Assembly (NCBI GenBank): GCA_031376285.1
Contig: JANMDN010000076.1
Location: 1-50,672 of the forward strand
Origin: JANMDN01 sp031376285
GTDB lineage: Bacteria > Actinomycetota > Thermoleophilia > Miltoncostaeales > Miltoncostaeaceae
DNA length: 50,672 bases
Direction of reading: 5' to 3'
In this document: one piece after another, positions 8,205 to 16,737 of the stretch
Layout: each line of letters opens with the position of its first letter
Numbering within the stretch: position 1 is the stretch's first letter
The notes under the pieces: generated by a model
What the model was told of the DNA's origin: nothing
Database searches by the model: none
Seen by the model: only the letters and a program-made list of their open reading frames with translations
Program-made: the position numbers and the translations under genes

Positions 8205-8531
8205 CTACTCAGCGAGCCCGAGCGCCCGCTCGATTGAGGCCTTCGGCTGCGCTCCAACCGCCTGGCGAGCGAGCGCTCCGTTCTCGAAGAGGCCGATGAA
8301 CGGAATGCCTTGGATGCCGTAGCGCTGGGCAAGCTCTGGGTGCGCATCGATGTCGACCTTGCCGACGACGATGTCGTCGCGCTCGAACGCGATCTGGTCG
8401 ATCGCCGGCGCGATTGCACGACACGGCCCACACCATTCGGCCCAAAAGTCCACCAGCACGGGCTTCTCGCTTTCCAGGACGAGTGCCTGGAAGTTGTCGT
8501 TTGTAAATTCCATAACGCCTTCAGCTGCCAT
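8205..8531 (-). CDS. trxA: Thioredoxin
   Basis: 108 residues with the thioredoxin fold and the active site WCGPC (Cys34, Cys37). The cis-proline region is seen as GIQGIPFIGLFENG, where the usual Thr before the cis-Pro is Ile. It reduces protein disulfides in the cytoplasm and is recharged by the thioredoxin reductase encoded 15 bp upstream. ATG 8531 has GAGGGAG about 8 bp upstream; a second Met (8513) is less well placed. The G-I-P instead of the common P-T-L/I before the cis-proline makes this a somewhat divergent thioredoxin. Confidence 0.93.
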   Translation of the reverse strand: MAAEGVMEFTNDNFQALVLESEKPVLVDFWAEWCGPCRAIAPAIDQIAFERDDIVVGKVDIDAHPELAQRYGIQGIPFIGLFENGALARQAVGAQPKASIERALGLAE

Positions 8532-8546
8532 CGTCGTGTCTCCCTC

Positions 8547-9503
8547 TCAGGCGGCCTGAGCCGCGCCCTGTGCGTGATGTTCGAGCCAGCGCTCCGCGTC
8601 GATCGCGGCCATGCAGCCACTCGCCGCGGCGGTGATCGCCTGCCGGTAGGTGCGGTCCTGGACGTCGCCGCAGGCAAAGACACCCTCGGTCGACGTGACC
8701 GTTCCGCTCGTCGTGATGTAGCCCTCGTCGTCGAGGTCGATCTGTCCCGCAAAGAGATCGGTGTTCGGGGTGTGGCCGATCGCGACGAAAAACGCATCCG
8801 CGGCCACGACGTCGGTCTCACCCGTGACGGTGTTCCGCAGACGCGCTCCGGTCACCGCCTTGTCGCCGAGCACCTCGTCGATCTCGCTATTCCAGCGGAC
8901 CGTGATCTTCGGGTGGTTGACAACCCGGTCACTCATGATCTTCGACGCCCGGAACTCGTCGCGTCGGTGCACGACGGTGACGTGCGAACCGATGCGCGCG
9001 AGAAAAAGCGCCTCTTCCATCGCGGTGTCACCGCCACCGACAACGATCATGGCCTTGTCCTTGAAGAAGAAGCCGTCGCATGTGGCGCAGGAGCTGACAC
9101 CGTAGCCGCGCAGGCGTGTTTCGCTGTCCAGATCGAGCCATCGAGCGGACGCGCCCGTCGCGATCACAAGCGTCTCGGCGCGCAACTCGCGATCGCCGAT
9201 AAAGACGCCGTACGGTCGCGACGAAAGATCAACCCGACTCACGTCCTCGGTGATCAGATCGGCGCCGAAGCGCTCGGCCTGGCCGCGGAAATGCTGCATC
9301 AGCTCGGGCCCCTGGACGCCATCCGGAAAGCCAGGGTAGTTTTCCACGTCGGTCGTGATCATCAGCTGACCACCGGCCGCGAAGCCCTCGATGACCACGG
9401 GTGCGAGGTTCGCCCGAGCGGCGTAGATTGCCGCTGTGTACCCGGCAGGTCCACCGCCGACGATGACGATCGGGTGGGTTTCGACTTCGGCCAACGTGGA
9501 CAC
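8547..9503 (-). CDS. trxB: Thioredoxin reductase
   Basis: 318 residues, low-molecular-weight flavoenzyme that passes electrons from NADPH through FAD to thioredoxin. FAD-binding GGGPAG at residues 16-21, redox-active CATC at 139-142, NADPH-binding GGGDTAMEEA near 156-165 and the C-terminal FAD motif ACGDV. All expected residues are present. GTG 9503 is the annotated start, but AAAGG abuts it, so a TTG four codons in, 8 bp after that AAAGG, may be the true start. It is the first gene of the redox operon and lies directly behind the CsoR-type operator at 9521-9536. Confidence 0.95.
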   Translation of the reverse strand: MSTLAEVETHPIVIVGGGPAGYTAAIYAARANLAPVVIEGFAAGGQLMITTDVENYPGFPDGVQGPELMQHFRGQAERFGADLITEDVSRVDLSSRPYGVFIGDRELRAETLVIATGASARWLDLDSETRLRGYGVSSCATCDGFFFKDKAMIVVGGGDTAMEEALFLARIGSHVTVVHRRDEFRASKIMSDRVVNHPKITVRWNSEIDEVLGDKAVTGARLRNTVTGETDVVAADAFFVAIGHTPNTDLFAGQIDLDDEGYITTSGTVTSTEGVFACGDVQDRTYRQAITAAASGCMAAIDAERWLEHHAQGAAQAA

Positions 9504-9520
9504 CTTTCGCGGATGGACAT

Positions 9521-9536
9521 ATACCCTAGGGGGTAT
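9521..9536 (-). promoter_or_regulatory. CsoR/CstR-type operator before trxB
   Basis: ATACCCTAGGGGGTAT: arms ATACCC and GGGTAT around a TAGG centre. This matches the G-tract-flanked ATACCC...GGGTAT inverted repeats bound by DUF156 regulators. It overlaps possible -10 boxes for trxB (TAGGGT or TATATG on the minus strand), so binding would block transcription. The operon it controls encodes such a regulator as its last gene. Confidence 0.75.
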
Positions 9537-9653
9537 CGTAGCAGTTTCCCGACATCCGCTCGTCGCCCGACGTCACGATCTCGTTACAGAACGAATGTCG
9601 TCCCCGAACCACGCGGCTTGAGTCGCGACGTGCTCGTGGCGACGATTGGGTTG

Positions 9654-11159
9654 ATGCAACCAACCGGCAACGAGTGGAACTTGAGTCGGCGTCTCTCCGG
9701 CACGAACGCGCGACACCGCGGGCGCCGAGCCCTCGTTCTCGCGCTCTCCGCTTCCGGGTTGGGCGCCGTTCCGAGTGCGTTGGGGCAGTCCGTCGTGGCA
9801 ACCTGGAACGACGCGGCGCTCCAGTCGGTCCGCGATCTCCAACCCGGCGCGCCGATGGCGGCGCGGGTGCTGGCGGTCACACACACCGCGATGTTCGACG
9901 CGTGGTCGGCCTACGACGCGCAAGCGGTGAGTACTGAGTTCGGATCGGCACTGCGGCGGCCGCGGGTGGAGCGCACGGCGGCCAACCGGCAGGAGGCCAT
10001 CAGCTACGCCGCCTTCGAGGCGTTGGCGGAGTTGGTCCCCGAGGAGGAGTCGACGCTTCGTCAGGTGATGGCGACGCTTGGTTACCGTCCGGGTTGGTCG
10101 CCGGCAAACCCGTCACTTGCCGCGCTCGTCGGCCACCGCTCCGCACAGGCCGTCCTGCGGCGTGCACGGCTCGATGGCGCGGTCGGGAGCAGAGGGGGCG
10201 CGCTCGCAAGCGTCGACTCCTCCGTTAACGGGCCCGACGACGTCACCGACGCGTCGCGCTGGCAGCCGCTCCTTGTGACCGACGTGAACGGCAATCGCTC
10301 TGTCCAAACGTTCCTCCTGTCGTACTGGGGGAACGTTCGTCCGACCGCACTCACGAGCGGAGCCGAGTTTCGACCGGCGCGGCCCGCCAAAGCCGGAACA
10401 CCGGCCCGCAACGGCGAGATTCAAGAGATCGTCAACCTCCAGGCCGGGTTGGTCGATCGCCAGAAGGTGATCGTCGAAGAGTGGTCCGATCGCGACGGCG
10501 GCGAGTACGCCCCCGGCCGCTGGAACCTCATCGCGCGATGGGTGTCTGAGCGTGATGGCAACAGCCTCGCCAAGGACGTGACCCTCTTCTTTGTCCTGAA
10601 CCGCGTGCTCTTTGACACGTCCATCGCCACCTGGGATGCCAAGCGCGCCTACGACCGCTCCCGCCCGATCACGGCAGTGCGGGCCGCCTTTCGGGGCCAG
10701 CAAGTCCAGGGCTGGGCCGGACCGGGAAAGGGCATCCAGCCGATCACGGGTGAGGCATGGTCGCCCTACCAAGCCCCGACAAGCCCGACTCCGGCGACGC
10801 CGGAGTACGTCTCAGAGGAGAGCGCCTTTGCGGCTGCCGGGGCCCGCGTCCTGCGCAGGCTGACCGGTTCTGACCGCTACGACCGGCGGGTGCTCGTCGA
10901 GGCCGGGAGCTCGGGGATCGAGCCCGGGTTGACGCCCGCTCGCGCGACGATCCTCGCCTGGCCAACGTTCACGTCAGCGGCCGATCAGGCCGGCATCGCC
11001 CAGCGCTACGGTGGCGTCCAGTTCAGGTCCGGTGATCTCGCGGGTCGCGAGCTCGGTCGTCGCGTTGGTGAGCGCGGCTGGAAACTCGTGGTTCGCTACC
11101 TCGACGGAAGCGCTCCGCGCCCGCGCGCCGTCGAAGCGGTCAGATTGGCGGGTCCGTAG
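9654..11159 (+). CDS. Secreted vanadium-haloperoxidase-like protein, active site degenerate
   Basis: About 501 residues from ATG 9654 (in-frame GTGs at 9630 and 9636 are alternatives). A twin-Arg-like, hydrophobic signal peptide (GRRALVLALSASG... to about SALGQS) indicates export. The N-terminal part is the DUF6851-like helical domain found before PAP2 domains. In the PAP2/haloperoxidase domain, the KxxxxxxRP motif is intact (KRAYDRSRP), but the vanadate-contacting PSGH is replaced (PEYVSEESAF instead of PEYPSGHSTF) and the YGGIHF histidine is Gln (YGGVQF). Known haloperoxidases need both histidines, so catalysis by the usual mechanism is doubtful. Its last 20 bp overlap the convergent membrane gene. 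Confidence 0.8.
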   Translation: MQPTGNEWNLSRRLSGTNARHRGRRALVLALSASGLGAVPSALGQSVVATWNDAALQSVRDLQPGAPMAARVLAVTHTAMFDAWSAYDAQAVSTEFGSALRRPRVERTAANRQEAISYAAFEALAELVPEEESTLRQVMATLGYRPGWSPANPSLAALVGHRSAQAVLRRARLDGAVGSRGGALASVDSSVNGPDDVTDASRWQPLLVTDVNGNRSVQTFLLSYWGNVRPTALTSGAEFRPARPAKAGTPARNGEIQEIVNLQAGLVDRQKVIVEEWSDRDGGEYAPGRWNLIARWVSERDGNSLAKDVTLFFVLNRVLFDTSIATWDAKRAYDRSRPITAVRAAFRGQQVQGWAGPGKGIQPITGEAWSPYQAPTSPTPATPEYVSEESAFAAAGARVLRRLTGSDRYDRRVLVEAGSSGIEPGLTPARATILAWPTFTSAADQAGIAQRYGGVQFRSGDLAGRELGRRVGERGWKLVVRYLDGSAPRPRAVEAVRLAGP

Positions 11160-11751
11160 CCGCGCCGACCGGCTCCGCGGGCGCCGCCGCCCCGGCGTGC
11201 CCCGGCGTCCAGACAAGGCGATCGGCGATCGCCACCGGTCGCGCACACGCCGCCCAGTAGCACCGCACCGCGGCCTCCTCGGCCTGGTCGATGCGTCGCG
11301 CATCCTCGAGCGTGACGACGCCCCACGCGACGAGTGTTCCGATCACGACCCCTTCCGCCGTGCCTCCGCGCTCGAGCACCCCGACGAGAAACGACAGCAT
11401 CATCGCGCTCCCGACGAACAGGATCGCCGCGGTGAGCGTGCTCCAACGGCGCCAATCCGCCCGCCCGGCCTCCAGGAGACGTCCCTTGAGCTGCTGCGCG
11501 CGGTCGAGTCGCAGCGACGGTAGCGCCGACTTGCGCATCCACATGCGAAGCAGCGGATAGAAGATCGCGCCGCTCACGCCGGTCATTCCAATCGCCGTCG
11601 CGAACCATCGGGCCGTGAGACCCTCCGGAGCGCTCCCTTGCAAAAGGATCGACAGCGCGAGCAGGCCGATCGCGCTTCCAAGAAGCGACCAGGACCACAG
11701 GCGCGTCAGCGTGGCGTAGCGCCAGAGCTTGTCTTGTCCTCCGGGCGGCAC
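11140..11751 (-). CDS. Four-TM membrane protein of unknown function
   Basis: 203 residues. Hydrophobic segments lie near residues 19-37, 48-68, 102-125 and 132-147, arranged as two hairpins separated by a basic, helical linker (KSALPSLRLDRAQQLKGRL). The C-terminal tail is Ala/Pro-rich. I do not recognise a family. GTG 11751 is preceded at 6 bp by TAGCCT, so it is probably leaderless. The gene is divergent from the MFS exporter, the two -10 boxes overlapping, and its 3' end overlaps the haloperoxidase-like gene by 20 bp. Confidence 0.65.
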   Translation of the reverse strand: MPPGGQDKLWRYATLTRLWSWSLLGSAIGLLALSILLQGSAPEGLTARWFATAIGMTGVSGAIFYPLLRMWMRKSALPSLRLDRAQQLKGRLLEAGRADWRRWSTLTAAILFVGSAMMLSFLVGVLERGGTAEGVVIGTLVAWGVVTLEDARRIDQAEEAAVRCYWAACARPVAIADRLVWTPGHAGAAAPAEPVGAATDPPI

Positions 11752-11757
11752 CTCTCA

Positions 11758-11767
11758 AGGCTACCCT
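11758..11767. promoter_or_regulatory. Overlapping divergent -10 boxes
   Basis: Minus strand: TAGCCT (11763-11758) 6 bp before GTG 11751. Plus strand: TACCCT (11762-11767) upstream of the MFS gene. The two share bases, so polymerase can probably occupy only one at a time. Confidence 0.5.
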
Positions 11768-11784
11768 TCCCGGCCGAGACACCG

Positions 11785-13263
11785 TTGCCAAACCCCCCCG
11801 CCAGTGGCTGGCTCGAGCGCCTCCGAGCCCTTCGCGATCGAATCCATCGCCACCCACGCTGGCGCTGGATGGCGCTTGTGGTCGTCGCCACCGGGATGAT
11901 GCTCTCGGTCATCAACGTGACGATCGTCAACATCGCCCTGCCGGCGATTGCGCGCGACTTCGACGCGGACGTCTCCGCCGTTGGTTGGGTGGTGAGTGGG
12001 TTCCTGATCACCCAGGCGACACTCTTGCTCCTCGCGGGCCGGGCAGGCGACCTTTACGGTCGGCGACGGGTCTTTGTCGTGGGCGTCTGCATCGTGATCC
12101 TCGCCTCGATCCTTTGCGCACTCGCCTGGAGCACCGCGTCGCTTGTTGCCTTTCGGATCGTTCAAGGGGTTGGCGCGTGCGCGATGGCGCCGACCGCCAT
12201 CGGGTACGTTGCGGAGACCTTCCCGTCGCGGGAGCGCGGCCAGGCGATGGGGATCCTCGCAGGCGTCATCGGCATCGCGCCGGTGCTCGCGCTGAACCTC
12301 GCCGGGGTCCTCGTCGGCGTGTTCGGTTGGCGAAGCGTGTTCTGGTTCAGCCCCATCCTCGGTGCCGTGGTCCTCGCCGGGGCGGCGCTTGTGCTCAAGC
12401 CCTCGACGCCGAGCGTCGAGCGCGAGCCATTCGATGTCCCGGGCGCGCTCCTCATCGGGGCGGGCCTCTTCTCGATCCTCCTTGCCCTCTCGCGAGGGGA
12501 GGCCTGGGGCTGGACGAGCCCCGCGACGATCTCGGCCGGCCTTGTCGGCGTCGTCGGCCTGAAGGGGTTCCTGCTTCGCGAACGACTGGCTCGCCACCCC
12601 ATGCTGGATCTGGGGCTCTTTCGACTGCGCACCGTGTCGACCGCCAACGCCGCGTCGCTCTTGTCGTCGTCGGCGCTGTTCGGGTCGCTCATCCTCCTGC
12701 CCTTCTACTTCACCGTCGTGCTTGGCTACGACGAGCAACGTGTCGGGCTTGCGATCACCCCGGTTGCCGCGTCGTTTGTGATCGTTGCGCCGCTTGCGGG
12801 CCGCATGGTCCACCGCCTCGGCCCGGGCCGAATCGCCAGCGCCGGCTTCGCGCTGAGCGCCATCGGCGTCGTCGGCATGGCGCTGGCCGTATCGACCGAG
12901 CGCTACGTCATGATCGTTCCTGGCATGGTGGCCTTCGCGGCGGGCCTTGCGATGGCGATCGCACCGATGAACACGACGGCCGTCCATCAGGCACCGCCGG
13001 AGCGCCTCGGCGTCGCGTCGTCGCTCCCGAACATCTTTCGCTACACGGGCGGGGCGATCGGTTCGGCCGTGATGCTGGCGGTTGTCCACGGTCGCGTGCC
13101 CGAGGCGATCACACGCCGTCCAGGTCGAGGAACGGAGTCGGAGCGAGCGCTTCTTGCCAGCGGGGTCTCGGCGGCACTCGTCGTCGCGATCGTGGCCCTG
13201 GCGCTCGCCTTCGGCGTCAGCCGGCTCATGCCGAGTCGGCTCGTGAGCGCGGGTCCGTCGTGA
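11785..13263 (+). CDS. MFS transporter, DHA2 (drug:H+ antiporter) type
   Basis: About 492 residues from TTG 11785 (ATG 11869 is the other possible start; no strong ribosome site for either). Fourteen hydrophobic segments are apparent. Family marks: NVTIVNIALPAIARDF in helix 1, the loop 2-3 motif GRAGDLYGRRRVF and motif C-like APVLALNLAGVLVGVFGWR in the fifth segment. DHA2 proteins export drugs or metabolites in exchange for protons. The TGA overlaps the GTG of the next MFS gene by 4 bp, so two different exporters are co-translated, followed by an LLM oxidoreductase. Confidence 0.88.
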   Translation: MPNPPASGWLERLRALRDRIHRHPRWRWMALVVVATGMMLSVINVTIVNIALPAIARDFDADVSAVGWVVSGFLITQATLLLLAGRAGDLYGRRRVFVVGVCIVILASILCALAWSTASLVAFRIVQGVGACAMAPTAIGYVAETFPSRERGQAMGILAGVIGIAPVLALNLAGVLVGVFGWRSVFWFSPILGAVVLAGAALVLKPSTPSVEREPFDVPGALLIGAGLFSILLALSRGEAWGWTSPATISAGLVGVVGLKGFLLRERLARHPMLDLGLFRLRTVSTANAASLLSSSALFGSLILLPFYFTVVLGYDEQRVGLAITPVAASFVIVAPLAGRMVHRLGPGRIASAGFALSAIGVVGMALAVSTERYVMIVPGMVAFAAGLAMAIAPMNTTAVHQAPPERLGVASSLPNIFRYTGGAIGSAVMLAVVHGRVPEAITRRPGRGTESERALLASGVSAALVVAIVALALAFGVSRLMPSRLVSAGPS

Positions 13264-14468
13264 CACGGAACTCGTGGAAGGCCTTCATCGGCCTCTTCAT
13301 CCTCACCATGGGGACGAGCACCCTGACGCCGCTCATTCCGCTCTACCAGACGCGTTTCGGGATCTCCGATGGCACCGCGACGCTGCTCTTTGCGATCTAC
13401 GCGATGACGGTCGTGCCCACGATGCTCGTCGCCGGGAACCTGAGCGACCGGTTCGGGCGCAAGCACATGCTGTTGCCGGCGATGGCCGCGATGACGGCGG
13501 CGTCGCTCGTCTTTTCCTTCACCGCGTCGGTACCGCTCCTCTTCCTCGGCCGGATTCTCCAAGGGCTCGCGATCGGGGGCTTCCTCGGAGTCGGGACGGC
13601 CTTCATCGTCGACCACGCTCGGATCGACCGGCGCCCGTGGGCCGCGACGCTCGCGGGCGTTGCGTTCCGCGTCGGTTTCGGCCTTGGTCCCGGCCTCGGT
13701 GGGTTGATCGCCCAGTACAGCCATGGCGACGACCGGATCCACCGACCCTTTCAGGCCCACGTCCTGCTGATGGTCTTCGCGATCGGCGCGGTCGCCCTCG
13801 CACCAGAGACGATCACGAGGCGCCGCGGAGGGGCGCGGGGGCTGCGGGTTGGCGTGCCCGACGGCCAGTTCAAGGCGTTTGCGACTTTCCTGGCTCCAGC
13901 GACGTTCTTCATGAGCTACCTGGAAGGGACGCTCCTTTCGGTCGCGCCGCTCTTCATCGCGCACCACAGTGGTGGCACGCCAAACCTCGCCGTTGTCGGG
14001 CTGGTCGGCTTCCTCACCCTCGCCACAGGCGCGGCCGCCCCGCTCCTCATCGGCCGGCTCGATCCACGCCGAGCGGTCATGGGAGGGGTTGGGATCTCGG
14101 CTATCTGGTCGACGCTCGTCCCCCTTGCAGGGGCGTTCGATTCGGTTTGGTTGATCGTCGTCGCCTCATTTCTGATCGGCTTCACGAACGGCTTCATTCT
14201 CCAGGGCGGGACGATCATCTGCGGCACGGTGGTCCCGATCCACGAGCGCGGCAAGCTCCTGTCGGCGCTCTACATGTGCGCCTACTCAGGGACCTTCCCG
14301 ACGATCGCCCTCGGCTACACCAGCGACGCGATCGGCACCCCGAAAGCGCTCGTGATCTTCTCCGTGTTCGCGGTGATGCTGGCGACCTTCGTTCTGACCG
14401 TCGGTCGGCGAAACTTCCGCGAGGTCGTCCCGTACGCCGAAACCCATTCCGCCGAACAGGAGGCCTAG
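13260..14468 (+). CDS. MFS transporter, 12-TM
   Basis: 402 residues from GTG 13260. Twelve hydrophobic segments; the loop 2-3 motif is NLSDRFGRKHMLL (classical GxxxDRxGRR/K), and helix 4-5 carries RILQGLAIGGFLGVGTAF. It is a proton-linked carrier in the cytoplasmic membrane, substrate unknown, most like DHA1-type multidrug or sugar-efflux carriers. It is coupled to the upstream DHA2 exporter by a GTGA overlap and followed 4 bp later by the LLM oxidoreductase, whose Shine-Dalgarno AGGAGG sits at the end of this gene. Confidence 0.88.
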   Translation: MTRNSWKAFIGLFILTMGTSTLTPLIPLYQTRFGISDGTATLLFAIYAMTVVPTMLVAGNLSDRFGRKHMLLPAMAAMTAASLVFSFTASVPLLFLGRILQGLAIGGFLGVGTAFIVDHARIDRRPWAATLAGVAFRVGFGLGPGLGGLIAQYSHGDDRIHRPFQAHVLLMVFAIGAVALAPETITRRRGGARGLRVGVPDGQFKAFATFLAPATFFMSYLEGTLLSVAPLFIAHHSGGTPNLAVVGLVGFLTLATGAAAPLLIGRLDPRRAVMGGVGISAIWSTLVPLAGAFDSVWLIVVASFLIGFTNGFILQGGTIICGTVVPIHERGKLLSALYMCAYSGTFPTIALGYTSDAIGTPKALVIFSVFAVMLATFVLTVGRRNFREVVPYAETHSAEQEA

Positions 14469-14472
14469 CAAG

Positions 14473-15495
14473 GTGCGCGTCTCAGTCTTCTTCGCGCCGG
14501 TGTCGGCGACGCCTGATCACGTAGCGCTCGCCGATGAACTCGGCTTCGACTGCGCCTGGGTGTACGACTCGCCGCTGCTTTACGCCGATCCGTTCATCAC
14601 CCTCGCGCTTGGCGCCGCGCGGACGTCGCGGATCGGTCTCGGCATCGGAGTGCTCGTGCCCGGCCTGCGGGCCCCGGTGGCCACGGCGAGTGCCCTTCGC
14701 CACCTACACAGCCTGGCCCCTGGGCGCCTGCGGGTTGCGATCGGAGCGGGCTTCACCGGCCGGTTCACGCTTGGCCTCGGCCCGGTCGCGCTCGGTCGGC
14801 TCGAGGAGGAGGTCGGTTCGCTCCGGGCGCTCCTGCGCGGCGAGGAATGGCCGCACGTTGAGGGAGGCAAGCCGATCCTCCCAATTCCGGTTCCGGGGGC
14901 TCCTGGGGACGGGCAGGTCGCCATCTATGTGTCCTGTCGCGGTCCGAAGGCGCAGGCGCTCGCGCGCCGGGTCGGCGACGGGGCGATGACCGGCATCTTC
15001 TACCCGGGAGGGCTCGCCCTCGTACGCGAAGCCCTCGGTCCGGACCTCACCATGGTCGTTCACGCTGTGGGGTCGGTGGCCGAGGCTGGGGAGCCGCTCG
15101 ACAGCCCGCGGATTGCGGCGGCCGTGGGGCCGGTCGTGGGCGTCGCGTTTCACGCGTTCGCTGAGCAGCCGTGGCGCATCGAGGGTCTCGGTCCCGAGCT
15201 TCGCACGGCCGCCGAGGACTACATCGCACGGATAAACGCCCGGCTCCCGGCTGAGCGGCGCCATCAGGAGCTTCATCGAGGCCACCTCGTGGAGCTGACA
15301 CTGCCCGAGGACCGGGATCTCGCCACACCCGAGAACATTCGGCGCTTCAGCCTGACGGGAACGGCCGACGAACTTCGTGAGCGCGTCGTGGACCTCGGGC
15401 GCGACGGCGTCGACGAGATCGCGATACAGCCCGGGGGCGACATCCCGGATGAGCTCCGACGTCTGGCGGACGCGCTTCTTGGCGCCCCGCGCTGA
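14473..15495 (+). CDS. LLM-class (luciferase-like) flavin/F420 oxidoreductase
   Basis: 340 residues of the luciferase-like TIM-barrel family: DELGFDCAWVYDSP near residue 23, TSRIGLGIGV near 53, and a C-terminal GTADELRERV...GVDEIAIQP helix-strand, as in F420-dependent methylene-tetrahydromethanopterin-reductase-like proteins. In actinobacteria most such proteins use F420 or FMN; which one cannot be told here. The GTG start has AGGAGG about 9 bp upstream inside the MFS gene. It closes a three-gene operon with two exporters, which suggests modification and export of a small molecule (inference). Confidence 0.87.
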   Translation: MRVSVFFAPVSATPDHVALADELGFDCAWVYDSPLLYADPFITLALGAARTSRIGLGIGVLVPGLRAPVATASALRHLHSLAPGRLRVAIGAGFTGRFTLGLGPVALGRLEEEVGSLRALLRGEEWPHVEGGKPILPIPVPGAPGDGQVAIYVSCRGPKAQALARRVGDGAMTGIFYPGGLALVREALGPDLTMVVHAVGSVAEAGEPLDSPRIAAAVGPVVGVAFHAFAEQPWRIEGLGPELRTAAEDYIARINARLPAERRHQELHRGHLVELTLPEDRDLATPENIRRFSLTGTADELRERVVDLGRDGVDEIAIQPGGDIPDELRRLADALLGAPR

Positions 15496-15511
15496 GTTCG
15501 CACATCACGTC

Positions 15512-15611
15512 GCGCGCGCCCGCGCGCTAGGGGCCACCCCGAACCACCACCCGGTTTCATCGTATGCGGAAGTACGGTGTCGGCGCAGGCGTTTTCTTCC
15601 TCAACTCTGTG
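15512..15611 (-). repeat. Dispersed intergenic element, copy 4
   Basis: Read on the minus strand: box CACAGAGTTGA (15611-15601), TACGAT 47 bp further on (15564-15559), then the core with the T-T variant to about 15530, and a perfect palindrome GCGCGCG-CC-CGCGCGC at 15512-15527. The core points toward the 3' end of the LLM gene. The palindrome may also terminate that gene (stop at 15495). Confidence 0.8.
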
Positions 15612-15651
15612 CCGATTGTGGCCTGTGGCGCGGCGACCCAGCCCGTACCGC

Positions 15652-15657
15652 TACGCT
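15652..15657 (+). promoter_or_regulatory. Possible -10 box of rlmN
   Basis: TACGCT ends 9 bp before ATG 15667. It would give a leader of at most a few bases; no Shine-Dalgarno sequence is present. Confidence 0.4.
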
Positions 15658-15666
15658 GCTCGGTCG

Positions 15667-16713
15667 ATGGACACCACGCAGACACCCCCGCAGACCATCT
15701 CCGAGCTGCTCACCGAGTGGGGCGAGCCGGCCTACCGCGCGCGCCAGGTCCTCCAGGCCAAACGCCACGGGGCGATGGACTGGGAGGCGGTTTCCAGCCT
15801 CTCGAAACCCCTCCGACAGCGCCTCGCCGAGGCCGCGCCGCTGTGGTCGTTCACGCCCGAGACCGAGCAGACCTCGACCGACGGCACGATCAAATGGCGC
15901 CTGCGCGCAAGTGACGGGCGGCCCTACGAAGCCGTCCTCATCGCGCACGCCCGTGGTCGCCGAACCCTCTGTGTCTCGTCCCAGGTTGGCTGTGCACTCG
16001 GCTGCGGGTTTTGCGCCACGGGAATGCTTGGTCCGGGTCGGGACCTGAGCGCCGGCGAGATCGTCGACCAGGCGCTCCTTGCGTCGGCGGTCGCCGAGCG
16101 CGACGGCGCGCGCCTCGCAAACGTCGTCTTCATGGGAATGGGTGAGCCGCTCCAGAACCTCGACGCCGTCCTTGCCGCCTGCGGTGCGATGAACGACCCC
16201 GAAACGCTTGGGATCTCCGCACGTAAGATTGCCATCTCGACCGCCGGATGGGTGCCAGGCATCGCGGAGCTCGCCGAACACCCCCTTCCGGTCCGACTCG
16301 CGATCTCGCTCCATGCGGCAGACGACGAGACCCGGTCGCGGCTGATGCCAATTAACAAGCGCTACCCGATCGCCACCCTTCTGGGCGCCTGCCGCCGCTA
16401 CTGCGACACCACCGGCCGACGCATCTTCATCGAGTACCTGCTGCTCGACGGTGTGAACGACTCGCCTGAGCAGGCGAAGAAACTTGCGTCGGTCATTCGC
16501 GACGGACGTTTCCATGTGAATCTGATCGAGTACAACCCGACGGCGGGCCCGTACCGGGCAAGTTCCGTCGACCGTCGTGAGCGCTTCGTGGCGGTGTTGG
16601 CCCGCGCTGGGATCGAAGCGTCGGTCCGCAGATCGCGCGGCGCGGACATCGCCGCCGCCTGCGGCCAGCTCGCGCTCACCAAGTCGCCTCGGAGCGCCGC
16701 GCCCTCAAGTTAA
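15667..16713 (+). CDS. rlmN: Dual-specificity 23S rRNA/tRNA A2503/A37 C2-methyltransferase
   Basis: 348 residues. This radical-SAM enzyme methylates C2 of adenine 2503 in 23S rRNA and adenine 37 in some tRNAs. The [4Fe-4S] cluster motif CALGCGFC gives Cys109, Cys113 and Cys116; the two catalytic cysteines correspond to Cys102 (TLCVSSQ) and Cys332 (AACGQL). The GMGEPLQN SAM-binding motif (residues 157-164) is intact. The length is normal for the family. ATG 15667 is chosen because the N-terminal extension would otherwise run into the repeat region. It converges with the FG-GAP gene, 24 bp apart. Confidence 0.95.
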   Translation: MDTTQTPPQTISELLTEWGEPAYRARQVLQAKRHGAMDWEAVSSLSKPLRQRLAEAAPLWSFTPETEQTSTDGTIKWRLRASDGRPYEAVLIAHARGRRTLCVSSQVGCALGCGFCATGMLGPGRDLSAGEIVDQALLASAVAERDGARLANVVFMGMGEPLQNLDAVLAACGAMNDPETLGISARKIAISTAGWVPGIAELAEHPLPVRLAISLHAADDETRSRLMPINKRYPIATLLGACRRYCDTTGRRIFIEYLLLDGVNDSPEQAKKLASVIRDGRFHVNLIEYNPTAGPYRASSVDRRERFVAVLARAGIEASVRRSRGADIAAACGQLALTKSPRSAAPSS

Positions 16714-16737
16714 CGCTCGGGGCGAGGGCTCAGGTCG

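Noticed and set aside
8310..9653. N-terminal extension of the haloperoxidase-like protein through the trxA-trxB region
   Set aside because: This is the open antisense frame of trxA-trxB. The signal peptide and domain begin at about 9654.
11985..13259. 425-codon extension fused to the second MFS protein
   Set aside because: Shadow frame of the first MFS gene, rich in Arg and Pro; the GTGA overlap at 13260 gives a normal N-terminus.
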